Shown piece by piece: positions 27,283-35,181 of a DNA stretch of 64,000 bases. This DNA comes from Planctomycetota bacterium. GTDB taxonomy: Bacteria; Planctomycetota; PLA2. Under the pieces are notes generated by a model. It had not been told where the DNA came from. It ran no database searches and saw nothing but the letters and a program-made list of their open reading frames with translations. Position 1 is the first letter of the stretch. Each line of letters begins with the position of its first letter. The stretch lies in contig JAJFFH010000058.1 in assembly GCA_021776735.1 (NCBI GenBank), positions 93,046 to 157,045 on the forward strand. Direction: 5' to 3'. The position numbers were made by a program, and so were the translations under genes.

Positions 27283-28011
27283 TCAAGGCTGGCCGGAATC
27301 TTCGCGAAAAAGAACGGCCCAGGCGTCGCCGCCCAGGGTCGGTGCCGCGTAGCCGGTCCAGCCCTGGACGGCGATGCTCTTTGCCTTTCCCGTCACCGCC
27401 GCTTCGGACGTCAGGCGCACCACCTCCGCTTCCGATGTGCCCAGCGCGCCCGCTGGATGGCAGGCCAGCACGACGCCCGCGCCATCGACCTGCAGCGCCA
27501 CCCCGCACCCCGCGACGGCCTGGATCAGCGCGCGATGCTGCGCCTCGGCCCCCGCGGCACGCGCGCGCGCCGACGCATCCAGACTGTGCTCGAGAAGTTG
27601 ACCCCGAACTTGCTGGAGCGTCTCCGCGCTCCGCTCGAATGAACCGGTCACGCACTCGACGACCAGCACGTGTTCCTTGCCCGATACGAGCGCGCGCGCT
27701 TGTAACGGCCGTTCGTTCTCGACCCACGGGTCCGAGCGCAGGCTGCCGCCTCCTTTTCGCCCCGCCCCCGAGCCCCCTTCTTCACCTCGGTCCCCGTGGT
27801 CCCAGTGCTCCTCCGCGTCGGGCAGGAAAGAGGCGAGAAACGCAAAGCACTCCAAGACATCCAGGACATCGCCGTCCGTACGCTTTTGCTCCGGAAACAT
27901 CCGCCGATACCACGCGGGCGTCTCCCCCACGAGCACGAGCCGTTCCTTCTTGCGCCGCAACACCAAGAGTCCGGAGTCGGCGGCGATCGCGTCCCAGGGA
28001 AAACGCGCCAT
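27283..28011 (-). CDS. Second sensor-like partner of a Rab-like GTPase
   Basis: This 242-residue protein is paralogous to the product of 22919-23650. The N-terminal domain aligns by eye (WDAIAADSGLLVLRRKKERLVLVGETPAWYRRMFPE against the PPLWFVRLFPE region). Both have a central coiled coil and a small C-terminal domain. The start ATG shares one base with the stop of the GTPase gene (TGATG). A copy of the dispersed motif (27868-27878) is inserted in frame as KRTDGDV at about residue 45, where the paralogue reads AQSRVVD, showing that the motif can be accommodated in a loop. Confidence 0.6.
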   Translation of the reverse strand: MARFPWDAIAADSGLLVLRRKKERLVLVGETPAWYRRMFPEQKRTDGDVLDVLECFAFLASFLPDAEEHWDHGDRGEEGGSGAGRKGGGSLRSDPWVENERPLQARALVSGKEHVLVVECVTGSFERSAETLQQVRGQLLEHSLDASARARAAGAEAQHRALIQAVAGCGVALQVDGAGVVLACHPAGALGTSEAEVVRLTSEAAVTGKAKSIAVQGWTGYAAPTLGGDAWAVLFREDSGQP

Positions 28012-28505
28012 CACGAAACCATGCGGCGCGCGAGATCGGCAAACGCCTCCTCGACGTTCGCACCCGTCTTCGCGCTCGTCTTGAGCACGGTCCATCCGAG
28101 GTTGATCGCCGGCTTGATGTGCTCGTCGGTGAGCGCCCACTCGTCCTCGAGATCCGCCTTGTTGAGCAGGAGCGTGAACGGCACGTCGCCCGCGGTCTGC
28201 TGCGCGCGCTGATGCAATTCGAACACGATTCGCATCGTCTCGGGCCGCGTCCCATCTGCGACAAGAAGAAAGCCGTGCGTCCCGCGCAGGTAGGAGAGCC
28301 GCACCTTCTGAAAGTCATCCTCGCCGTAGATGTCCCAGAGCATCAGCCCTACCGTGCTTCCGTCGACCTCGACCTCTTTCTTGTCGATCGCCACGCCCAC
28401 GGTGGTTTGGTACTTGTCCTCGAAGATGCTGTGGACAAAGCGCTTGACGAGGCTCGTCTTGCCCACGGCATAGGAGCCCAGCATGCAGATCTTTTTTTGG
28501 AGCAC
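28011..28505 (-). CDS. Second Rab/Ras-like small GTPase
   Basis: The 164-residue protein closely resembles the GTPase at 23647: P-loop GSYAVGKTSLV, TTVGVAI, WDIYGED, NKAD and TSAK are all intact. I chose the GTG at 28505 because it aligns with the start of the paralogue and because TACACT lies seven bases upstream, in line with a leaderless transcript; an upstream start at 28565 is possible. It is coupled to its partner gene by a one-base overlap. Confidence 0.85.
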   Translation of the reverse strand: MLQKKICMLGSYAVGKTSLVKRFVHSIFEDKYQTTVGVAIDKKEVEVDGSTVGLMLWDIYGEDDFQKVRLSYLRGTHGFLLVADGTRPETMRIVFELHQRAQQTAGDVPFTLLLNKADLEDEWALTDEHIKPAINLGWTVLKTSAKTGANVEEAFADLARRMVS

Positions 28506-28625
28506 GGGGGACAGTGTACTGGTTTTGGAGGGGGCGCGGGGGTAACGCCCAGCCGTGCGCCACAACCCCCGTTCCTCGATTCTGCGCTTCTGCGTTTTCG
28601 CGGTTGACTCAGACCAGCCTCCCCA

Positions 28626-29507
28626 TCATCCAAGCCCGGCGATGGGCCAGATCACGTCGCGCACGAACGGCGGGTGGAACACGAGCGGAACCGGGATCAG
28701 GACGCACGCAGCGGTCCACGCGCGGGAGGCGATCTTGAAGCGCCGCTCGATCAGCACCAGCAGACCGTGGAGGCAAAAGTACAGCGTCGGCAGGCCGAAG
28801 CACGCGCGCACGGGAAGGCTCAGGACAACCTCGTGGAGCACGGCGGAGAACGCGAAGCCGGCCAGCGTCGCCACGCCGCCGGGATAGCGGCGCAGGCGGC
28901 GATACACCGTGTCCTGCACCATCTCCGTAAAGGGTACGTTCCAGCGCCGCGACCAGAATTCGGCGAGCGTCGCGGACCGGTGCGGCGCTCGGAACGGCTC
29001 GCGACAGTCGAAGCCGAGCCCGCGACACAGTGCCGTCGCAACGCGAAAAAGACCGAAGTGCAGCACGAACGAGAGACCGACCAACAACGGCAGCGTTGCG
29101 AGCCACGGCCGCAAACGCAAGACGAAAGCCACGCCGATCAAGAGCGTACCGACGGCGATGTACGCCAACCCGCGCAGCGCATCGCGTCCGGCACCCGGGC
29201 GTTGCGCGCGACGTGCGAAAGGCCGCTGTCGCATCCCCGGCCAAAGAAGCGCGAACGCGAGCCACGGCAACATGGGCAGCCGCTCGCCGCGTGACGCCGC
29301 CTCGGCCGTAACCACCGCCTTCATCCAGAGGAAGGTCGCGAGCACCAGCACGAGCATCCGCGTGCCCCCGCTCTCGCCCCGGCACACGACATGGAACGTC
29401 CCGATCGCGACCGGACCCGCCACCCACGCAAGCGCGCGACCACCGCGGCGCATCAGCAGGCCGAGCACGAGCAAAAGCGTGAGGACACCGCCGGAGAGCC
29501 AGAGCAT
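28626..29507 (-). CDS. MBOAT/wax-synthase-like acyltransferase
   Basis: The 293-residue protein is an integral membrane protein with about eight hydrophobic segments. The motif LAEFWSRRWNVPFTEMVQDTVYRRLRR and a membrane-embedded His in FSAVLHEV are typical of the membrane-bound O-acyltransferase/wax-ester-synthase family. It probably moves a fatty-acyl group from acyl-CoA to an alcohol or a cell-envelope acceptor; the acceptor is unknown. The start at 29507 (MLWLSGG) gives a membrane segment at the very N-terminus. The frame extends upstream without coding character. Confidence 0.72.
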   Translation of the reverse strand: MLWLSGGVLTLLLVLGLLMRRGGRALAWVAGPVAIGTFHVVCRGESGGTRMLVLVLATFLWMKAVVTAEAASRGERLPMLPWLAFALLWPGMRQRPFARRAQRPGAGRDALRGLAYIAVGTLLIGVAFVLRLRPWLATLPLLVGLSFVLHFGLFRVATALCRGLGFDCREPFRAPHRSATLAEFWSRRWNVPFTEMVQDTVYRRLRRYPGGVATLAGFAFSAVLHEVVLSLPVRACFGLPTLYFCLHGLLVLIERRFKIASRAWTAACVLIPVPLVFHPPFVRDVIWPIAGLG

Positions 29508-29533
29508 ATCGGGCGCCGGAACCCGGTAGCCGC

Positions 29534-29614
29534 TCACGAAAGGTTCGACCAGCAGCAGGCGCCGAAGACAACGGCCAGGAAACCGAAGATCAGGGCGAAG
29601 CCATAGTGGGCCAC
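29534..29614 (-). CDS. Possible 26-residue membrane peptide
   Basis: A GTG-initiated frame encodes VAHYGFALIFGFLAVVFGA plus seven residues, essentially one membrane helix with two adjacent cysteines. TACACT lies three bases before the GTG and the MBOAT gene follows 26 bases after the stop. It could be a leader peptide or a small membrane protein, or simply chance. Nothing beyond hydrophobicity supports it. Confidence 0.25.
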   Translation of the reverse strand: MAHYGFALIFGFLAVVFGACCWSNLS

Positions 29615-29663
29615 GACAGTGTATCGCCGTCCGTTTGCCTTGGTCCGGCATCAAGCGGTGCCG

Positions 29664-29692
29664 TTGACAGCGCGGGACGGATTGCCCACAAT
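29664..29692 (+). promoter_or_regulatory. Sigma70-type promoter of the gene at 29713
   Basis: TTGACA (29664-29669, perfect -35), a 17-base spacer and CACAAT (29687-29692, -10 matching four of six) lie just upstream of a GGGAGG ribosome binding site and the ATG at 29713. Confidence 0.65.
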
Positions 29693-29712
29693 GGGCAGTC
29701 AGGGAGGTTGCG

Positions 29713-30969
29713 ATGCGCACTGTGCATTGGTCATGTCTTGTGGGCTTGCTTGCGGCCCTTGCGGGTCTCTCCGGCACGGCCTACGCGCAGGACGGGAGCC
29801 CCCAGACCTTCACCATCGTCGATGGACCGGGGCGCGGCACAGTCGTCGTCGCCCGCGATGGCATCGTCACGAATAGCGGCGACCAACCGACGTCCGGCTC
29901 CATCTCCGGGGGCGAGAGCGGTTGTCCCGAGCGCGCGTTCAATCTCGATGGACGCACGTTCGTCACCGATGACCATTTCCACGGGGTGCTCAACGGCGTG
30001 AACGACCCCAACCCGAACGGCTGCGGACACGGGCGCGCCGTACTCGGCGACTTCGGCGCACTCCTCAATCCAGGCGGCGGGAACGGCGGCGGCAACGGCG
30101 GAGGGGCGAACGGAGGCCAGCAGGGCGGCAACAACGGCGCGGATCAGGCGAATCGAAACCTGCGCCTAAACGACAAGGGCAAGGACGCCGGTGCGGGTGC
30201 GGATGGCGGCCCGGCGGTCTCGCTGGACGACGCCGTGAACCGTTCCGACGCGCAGCAATCGGTCCGCGGAACGCCGAACGTCATTCCGGGCGTGAGCGCC
30301 GGTCTCGCCGCACTGTACTACCGCCTCTTCGGGGGGCCCGCCGACAAGACGTCCGAGGAGCAAAGAGACGAGCGGCTCAACACGATCCTCGACAAGTACG
30401 AGGGCACGGGCAACATCGTCGGTACCGCCGAGGCGTTCTACGAATTCGACCAGTGGCACCGAGACGAGTTCGGGGATCCCTACTTCGCCTGGAGTCTCGA
30501 GAACCACGAGCAGGGCGTGATCAAGGCCAAGACACCGGACGACATGAATCGTGTTCGCGTGATGTGCTGCTACGAATTTGTTCACTACTGCGCCTGGGTC
30601 GCGGGCGATCGAACGTCCCTTTCCGTCGCGGGCGGGCAGATCCCGCGGTGGAAGTTCAACGAGACCCGCATGCTCGAGAACCTGGATGACGTCTCGGGCG
30701 ACACGTCGGAGGCGGGCCGCGGCAAGATCGTCATCGGTGTCCACGACGACCCCGACATGAACAACCAGGGAGGCTTTTGTCACATCGGGATCGCGGTGGG
30801 CGACAACAGGATCCTGAGCCTCTCCTCGAACGGGCTCGAGTTCGAGGAGATCACCGGCGATGACGACACGTGCTTTCCCCAGGAGCAGTACACGACGATC
30901 AAGCAGGGTGACTACCGGTACGGCGCCCAGAACGCCGCGCCGACATCACCAACCCCGGACGACAAGTAG
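29713..30969 (+). CDS. Secreted NlpC/CHAP-like papain-fold protein
   Basis: After a signal peptide (LVGLLAALAGLSGTAYAQ) the 418-residue protein has a Gly/Asn-rich linker (about residues 118-145). A C-terminal domain (about 270-400) shows a nucleophile-like cysteine in VMCCYEFVHYCAWVAG and a histidine in GGFCHIGIAVGDN. This pairing is characteristic of papain-fold amidases such as NlpC/P60 or CHAP, which cut cell-wall peptides or amides. Substrate is not known. The gene has a good promoter and a GGGAGG site and is followed after one base by the TPR/beta-barrel gene, so both are likely co-transcribed. Confidence 0.6.
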   Translation: MRTVHWSCLVGLLAALAGLSGTAYAQDGSPQTFTIVDGPGRGTVVVARDGIVTNSGDQPTSGSISGGESGCPERAFNLDGRTFVTDDHFHGVLNGVNDPNPNGCGHGRAVLGDFGALLNPGGGNGGGNGGGANGGQQGGNNGADQANRNLRLNDKGKDAGAGADGGPAVSLDDAVNRSDAQQSVRGTPNVIPGVSAGLAALYYRLFGGPADKTSEEQRDERLNTILDKYEGTGNIVGTAEAFYEFDQWHRDEFGDPYFAWSLENHEQGVIKAKTPDDMNRVRVMCCYEFVHYCAWVAGDRTSLSVAGGQIPRWKFNETRMLENLDDVSGDTSEAGRGKIVIGVHDDPDMNNQGGFCHIGIAVGDNRILSLSSNGLEFEEITGDDDTCFPQEQYTTIKQGDYRYGAQNAAPTSPTPDDK

Positions 30970-30970
30970 C

Positions 30971-32518
30971 ATGGATCAGGGAACTCCTCGCCGCCCCCGG
31001 GCCCTCTTTTTGAGGCCTCGTGTGACACGGAGCGCCTCGATCGCATTGCTCGCGACCCTTGTCCTTCCCTCGCTCTCGCAGGCGTCGGAAGAGTCCGACC
31101 GGCTGATGAAGGAGGGCCGCGCTCACCTGACCGCGCAGCGTTTCGAACCGGCGCTCAAAAGCTTCGACGAGGCGATTCGTGCGGAGCCCGCCGCCAAGGA
31201 TGCGCACTTCATGCGCGCGATGGCGCTCAACCGGCTGGGCCGCTTCAAGGAGGCGCACAAGACGCTGCGCTACTGCATGCACCTGCGCGTCCTCCACCAG
31301 GAGCTGTACTTCGAGCTGGGCTGGACCTACCTCGGAATCGACGACTACGACCGGGCCATCCGCAACCTCGAGATCTACGAGCGCCGGCTCCCGGGCCGCG
31401 GGCAGACCAGCGAATTCCTCGGACGAGCCCATTTCCACAAGGGCAACCTGGACCGCGCGCGGGAACTTCTTGCGCAGGCGATCCGGCGCGACGCGAACCT
31501 GCGCCCCACGGTCGAGTACTACCTCGCCCGGATCGACGAGAAGCAGGGCCGCCCGAAAGAGGCGCGCGACCGGCTGCGCCTCGTCGTCGAGCAGTACCTC
31601 GATTCCCCGTTTGCGCGCGAACTCGCGCGTCGCATCGGAGGCACACGCGCCAAGCCATGGCAACTCGTCGTGTCCGCCGGCATCGGCTACGACTCCAACG
31701 TCATCGCCCTCGGCGAGGGCCAGCCGCTCCCGATCAACATCTCCAGCAAGGACTCGGCCCAGTTCTCGTTCGGCGCCGATTTCAGCTACCGCTGGACCCT
31801 GGACAGCGAATCCAGCGTCGATGCCGGCTACAGCCTGGCGGGCGTCGCGTACGAGGGCGGCCTCTCGGAATTCTTCCAGATCGACCACTACCTGTACGGC
31901 CGCTACCGCCGCAAGATCACGGACGTGGTCACGGCGACGCTGCGCCTCGCGGACCAGTTCAGCCAGTTCGACGGGCGCGGATTCCGCAACCAGGTCACGC
32001 TGCGCCCGGCACTCGAGTGGCGCCAGGCAACGAACGCCCTTGCGGAATTCGCCTACACCGCGGGCTTCAACGCGTACCTGTTCGACGCCACCGTTCCGGC
32101 CCAGGATCGCGACGGGACAAGCCACACGCTGAGCCTGCTGCAACACGTCGCCTGCCGCAAAGGCGCGGTCCGCTTCCGGGCGGGATACTCCCACGAATTC
32201 AACAACGCCGACGGCGGCGACTACGACTTCGACTCCGGCGCGTTCGTCATCGGGACCAACATGCGCCTGCCCGCCGAACTCCGGCTCGACCTCTCGTTTC
32301 GCTACACGGCGTTCGACTACGACAATCCAAACTCCAACAACGGCTTCACCGCCGCCCGCGACGACGACCTGAGCCAGGTCTCGGTGTACCTCTCGCGAAG
32401 AGTCGACGCGAGGACCACGATCTATTTCCGGTTCGACTACACGAACAACTCGTCCAACATCGCCGTGTTCGACTACGACCGCGAGGTGTTCAGGTTCGGC
32501 GTCATCCTCCGCTTCTGA
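30971..32518 (+). CDS. TPR protein with C-terminal outer-membrane beta-barrel
   Basis: The 515-residue product has a signal peptide (ASIALLATLVLPSLSQA). Four to five TPR repeats occupy about residues 38-215 (RFEPALKSFDEAIRAEPAAKDAHF). From about residue 230 the chain is a series of amphipathic strands ending in a terminal phenylalanine (EVFRFGVILRF), the outer-membrane targeting signature. The layout resembles surface-assembly or secretion proteins of the DUF560/SLAM kind, though I cannot assign a family. It starts one base after the stop of the papain-fold gene and may export or anchor that product. Confidence 0.65.
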   Translation: MDQGTPRRPRALFLRPRVTRSASIALLATLVLPSLSQASEESDRLMKEGRAHLTAQRFEPALKSFDEAIRAEPAAKDAHFMRAMALNRLGRFKEAHKTLRYCMHLRVLHQELYFELGWTYLGIDDYDRAIRNLEIYERRLPGRGQTSEFLGRAHFHKGNLDRARELLAQAIRRDANLRPTVEYYLARIDEKQGRPKEARDRLRLVVEQYLDSPFARELARRIGGTRAKPWQLVVSAGIGYDSNVIALGEGQPLPINISSKDSAQFSFGADFSYRWTLDSESSVDAGYSLAGVAYEGGLSEFFQIDHYLYGRYRRKITDVVTATLRLADQFSQFDGRGFRNQVTLRPALEWRQATNALAEFAYTAGFNAYLFDATVPAQDRDGTSHTLSLLQHVACRKGAVRFRAGYSHEFNNADGGDYDFDSGAFVIGTNMRLPAELRLDLSFRYTAFDYDNPNSNNGFTAARDDDLSQVSVYLSRRVDARTTIYFRFDYTNNSSNIAVFDYDREVFRFGVILRF

Positions 32519-32552
32519 CGCGCCGTCAGGGTCCACTGGCAGCACCCCGGAA

Positions 32553-32600
32553 GACAGCTGCACGACGGCGATTCATTTCGAACATCGCCGTCCGTTTGCT
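32553..32600. terminator. Inverted motif pair between convergent genes
   Basis: GACGGCGAT (32564-32572) pairs with ATCGCCGTC (32584-32592); the right arm is a full copy of the dispersed 20-mer and the left a degenerate one. It sits between the convergent TPR/barrel and VCBS genes. Confidence 0.5.
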
Positions 32601-32609
32601 TCCCCGGGA

Positions 32610-33686
32610 TCATCCGTTGCGCTGTTTCGGCGGTTTGGCGGGCTTCGGCTTCCTGCTCTTGGCCGGCTTGCGCAGGTACAGCCAGACCCAGCCGTGCATG
32701 TGTTCGTTGCCCATTTTCTGCGGTACGCGGTGGTCGTGGAAATCGCCGACCAGGAGATCCATGGCGCCGTCGCCGTTCCAGTCGACGACCCACGGCTTGG
32801 CCCGCATCGCGCACATCTCGTTGGTCCGACAGCGCTTCTCGACGAACCGTCCGCCCTTCCCGGGCAGCAGGACGACGCCTTGCGCCAGTCGCGGCACCTT
32901 GCGCGTGCCGACGTTCTTGAACAGGATCACGCTGCCGCGATCGTCGCCGACCAGCAGGTCGACATCGCCGTCTCCGTCCCAGTCCGCGGCGTGCGGTCCG
33001 GCGTCGCCGTGCGGTGTCTTGAGCGGCGCCCCGCCGGCTTCGAGCCGTTCCGGCCTGGCAAACTTCGCCTTTTTCCTGGTCCCGTTGTTGCGCAACAAAA
33101 ACACCTCGCCGTGCCGGGCGCCCACGAGCAGATCGACATCGCCGTCCCCGTCCCAGTCGACGGCATGACAGGCGACATGCGGCTGTTGAAAGGCCGGCTG
33201 GCCGGTGAAGTTCACGAGATCCGTGCGCGCTCCGAACGCGACGCGTGTGGCCAGTCCGGACCAGACGTACACCCGGTTATCGAAGCCGCCGGAAAGCAAT
33301 TCAACTCGCCCGTCACCATCGAGGTCCGCCAACTGCGGACCGGAGCCGACGCATCACCCGGTCGGTGCGCGCGCCTCCACGTCACCGCCCTTCAGGTTTG
33401 TGAAACCCAGAAAGCGCGGTGCCTTGTCGGTACCCCGATTTCGAAAATACCGGATGCGCGCGCCCCACCGCGTGGGGCCTTCCCAGAGGAACTGTCCGAC
33501 GAGCAGGTCGCGCACGCCGTCCCCGTCGAGATCAGCCACGCACGGCGCCGCATGCCCGCCGGCAGCATCGATCGGCTTGCCCGCCGAAAGGATGCGCACG
33601 GGCGCAGCAAACTCCGTGCGATCAGCCTTGTCTTGCGCAAGCGCCGCCGTCACAAGCAACGCAAGGTGAGCCCCGAGCCATCGCAT
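32610..33686 (-). CDS. Secreted FG-GAP/VCBS protein with in-frame UGA (putative selenoprotein)
   Basis: Read through one TGA (codon 111, 33354-33356), this frame gives 358 residues. There is a signal peptide (LGAHLALLVTAALAQ) and five FG-GAP/VCBS repeats with calcium-binding DxDGDG loops (VADLDGDGVRDLLVG, LADLDGDGRVELLSG, AVDWDGDGDVDLLVG, AADWDGDGDVDLLVG, VVDWNGDGAMDLLVG). The repeats continue in the same frame on both sides of the TGA, which shows that the two halves are one gene. The TGA is followed by Cys-Val-Gly (U-C-V-G-S-G-P-Q), matching U-C-I-G-M-G-S-Q in the gene at 50394. A hairpin 13 bases downstream fits a SECIS. The protein probably forms a calcium-bound beta-propeller outside the cytoplasm with a Sec-Cys redox pair. 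Confidence 0.65.
33324..33340 (-). promoter_or_regulatory. SECIS-like hairpin after the UGA of the VCBS gene
   Basis: Counting the U of UGA as 1 on the minus strand, bases 17-22 pair with 28-33 (six Watson-Crick pairs). The loop holds G24-U25-U26, the same positions as in the gene at 50394. The two stems differ in sequence while keeping their pairing. Confidence 0.5.
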
Positions 33687-33733
33687 ATGAGACGCAACGG
33701 ACGACGCCTGGAACGGTTCGGAGATTTCTTCGC

Positions 33734-34084
33734 CTACTCCGGCGATCGAACGCGAACGCGACCATGCTCCACCGTGAGCAACGCACCACGCCCGAGTTCG
33801 CGGGCGTATCGTTCCAGCACTCGAACGCAGAGTTCGCCCTGCCGCGGCCCGGAGACGCCGACAAGCCGTACGATTCCCGAGTGCTCGACTCTTCGAACGA
33901 CGGCCAGTTCTCCGAAGTCCTTGTCGAGGGTAACGACGGCTCGGCCCTCGGCGTGGGCCAGCCGAAGGATTTCCTCGTCACCGGGATCGCGCTCCCAGTC
34001 TGAAACCGACACGACATCGTGGCCAGCACTCCGAAGTACGCTCGCCGCTCCGCCCCAGACGCACGCGTCCAGGAGCACTCTCAC
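33734..34084 (-). CDS. DUF5615 PIN-like toxin
   Basis: The 116-residue protein starts VRVLLDACVWGG and contains AGHDVVSVSDWERDPGDEEILRLAHAEGRAVVTLDKDFGEL, the conserved acidic layout of DUF5615/PIN-like ribonuclease toxins. These act by cleaving RNA when not held by their antitoxin. The GTG start overlaps the antitoxin stop as GTGA. Acidic residues at the expected places (LLDAC, DWERD, TLDKDFG) are intact. Confidence 0.85.
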   Translation of the reverse strand: MRVLLDACVWGGAASVLRSAGHDVVSVSDWERDPGDEEILRLAHAEGRAVVTLDKDFGELAVVRRVEHSGIVRLVGVSGPRQGELCVRVLERYARELGRGALLTVEHGRVRVRSPE

Positions 34085-34335
34085 GAATCCGGAGCCTCCG
34101 ACTGAAGCAACTCGATCCGTTCGGACGCAACAAGACGACGTGCATACGCGATACACGCCAGCACATCCTCGCGCTCCAGCCACGCATAGCCCGTCAGGAT
34201 CGTGTCGATGTCGTCGCCCGCTTCCAACATCGCCAAGACATGCTCCACCGCGAGCCGGTGCCCTCGGACGATCGGCTTTCCGCCGAAGACCTGGGGACTC
34301 GTCGTAATCCGTGCCAAGAGTTCATGGGTGGTCAT
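34081..34335 (-). CDS. DUF433 antitoxin
   Basis: This 84-residue protein has the DUF433 signature (ITTSPQVFGGKPIVRGHRLAVEHVLAMLEAGDDIDTILTGY) and a winged-helix-like DNA-binding fold. It pairs with the DUF5615 toxin encoded immediately downstream and probably represses the operon. TACACT lies eight bases before the ATG, and the hexamer is part of a direct repeat (GGTACAC twice, 17 bases apart) that could be its operator. Confidence 0.87.
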   Translation of the reverse strand: MTTHELLARITTSPQVFGGKPIVRGHRLAVEHVLAMLEAGDDIDTILTGYAWLEREDVLACIAYARRLVASERIELLQSEAPDS

Positions 34336-34343
34336 CGGTTCGC

Positions 34344-34371
34344 AGTGTACCTGTTTTTGGTGTACCCGTTC
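34344..34371 (-). promoter_or_regulatory. Promoter/operator of the toxin-antitoxin pair
   Basis: On the minus strand two GGTACAC repeats lie just upstream of the antitoxin gene; the second contains the -10-like TACACT (34344-34349). Autoregulation by the antitoxin is an inference from the position. Confidence 0.35.
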
Positions 34372-35070
34372 CTACGCCCGAAAGACGTGGAGGCCACGGC
34401 CGGAGAGGCCCTCCTCGAGGTGTTCGTGGCGCAGATTCGCGGCCTTTGCGGCGGCGGCGAACTGTTCGACCCGAAACATGGCGAGTTCGTGGCGCTCGGT
34501 GAGGTAGCGCATGTCGCCCGGGGTGCCGACGAGGTAGTGCATCACCATCACGGTGCGATCCTCCTCGATGCACGAGTTGTTCATGCGGCAGATCTTCAGC
34601 TCGGGCTCATCGACCGTGGTCATCCATACGTGATCGCCGCGGTACTGTTCGGGCGTGAACCACGGTTCGACCAGCGCGACGCCGCCCGGCCGCAGATGTC
34701 GCGCGAAGCCGGCAACCGTCGCCCGCAGCCGTTCGTCGGTGCCGACGTATCCGATCGACGAGAACAGGCACAGGATGACGTCGAACGTCCCGTCGAGTTC
34801 GAGCGCCGCCATGTCCTGCTCGTGAAAGCGCAGCCCCGGGCTGGCTGCCTCCGCCATCTTCAGCATCTCCGCGTTGAGATCGACCCCCTCGATCTCGAAA
34901 TCCTCGCGGAGAAACGGAAAGTGACCTCCTGTTCCACACGCGACGTCGAGCAACCGGTTGCCGTCCGACGTCTTGTACTGCGCAACGAACGCGCGCAGCT
35001 TTTCCGCTTCCCCTTTGTAGTCCTTCCACTGATAGATCTTGTCGTAGTACGGCGTCGATTCGGCAAACAT
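34372..35070 (-). CDS. SAM-dependent class I methyltransferase
   Basis: The 232-residue protein has the Rossmann-fold SAM-binding motif LLDVACGTGGHFPFL, the acidic strand end EGVDLNAEML and DVILCLFSSIGYV. It resembles small-molecule methyltransferases of the Methyltransf_25 type (for example glycine/sarcosine or TDP-sugar N-methyltransferase relatives). The substrate cannot be inferred. The ATG at 35070 is preceded by AGGAG two bases away and TATCAC seven bases away; the latter would give a leaderless mRNA. Confidence 0.82.
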   Translation of the reverse strand: MFAESTPYYDKIYQWKDYKGEAEKLRAFVAQYKTSDGNRLLDVACGTGGHFPFLREDFEIEGVDLNAEMLKMAEAASPGLRFHEQDMAALELDGTFDVILCLFSSIGYVGTDERLRATVAGFARHLRPGGVALVEPWFTPEQYRGDHVWMTTVDEPELKICRMNNSCIEEDRTVMVMHYLVGTPGDMRYLTERHELAMFRVEQFAAAAKAANLRHEHLEEGLSGRGLHVFRA

Positions 35071-35181
35071 GACTCCTGTGATACCGCGCACCGCGGACTG
35101 GGTTCGGCGGGCGCGAAGCCTGCGCCGGTGTTTTTGCGAAAGCCCTGAGTCCTTTTAAGGCGTTGCGGGAAGATAGGGGGT

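Noticed and set aside
27365..27375. TGGACGGCGAT inside the second partner gene
   Set aside because: One core mismatch and an unrelated flank; likely chance.
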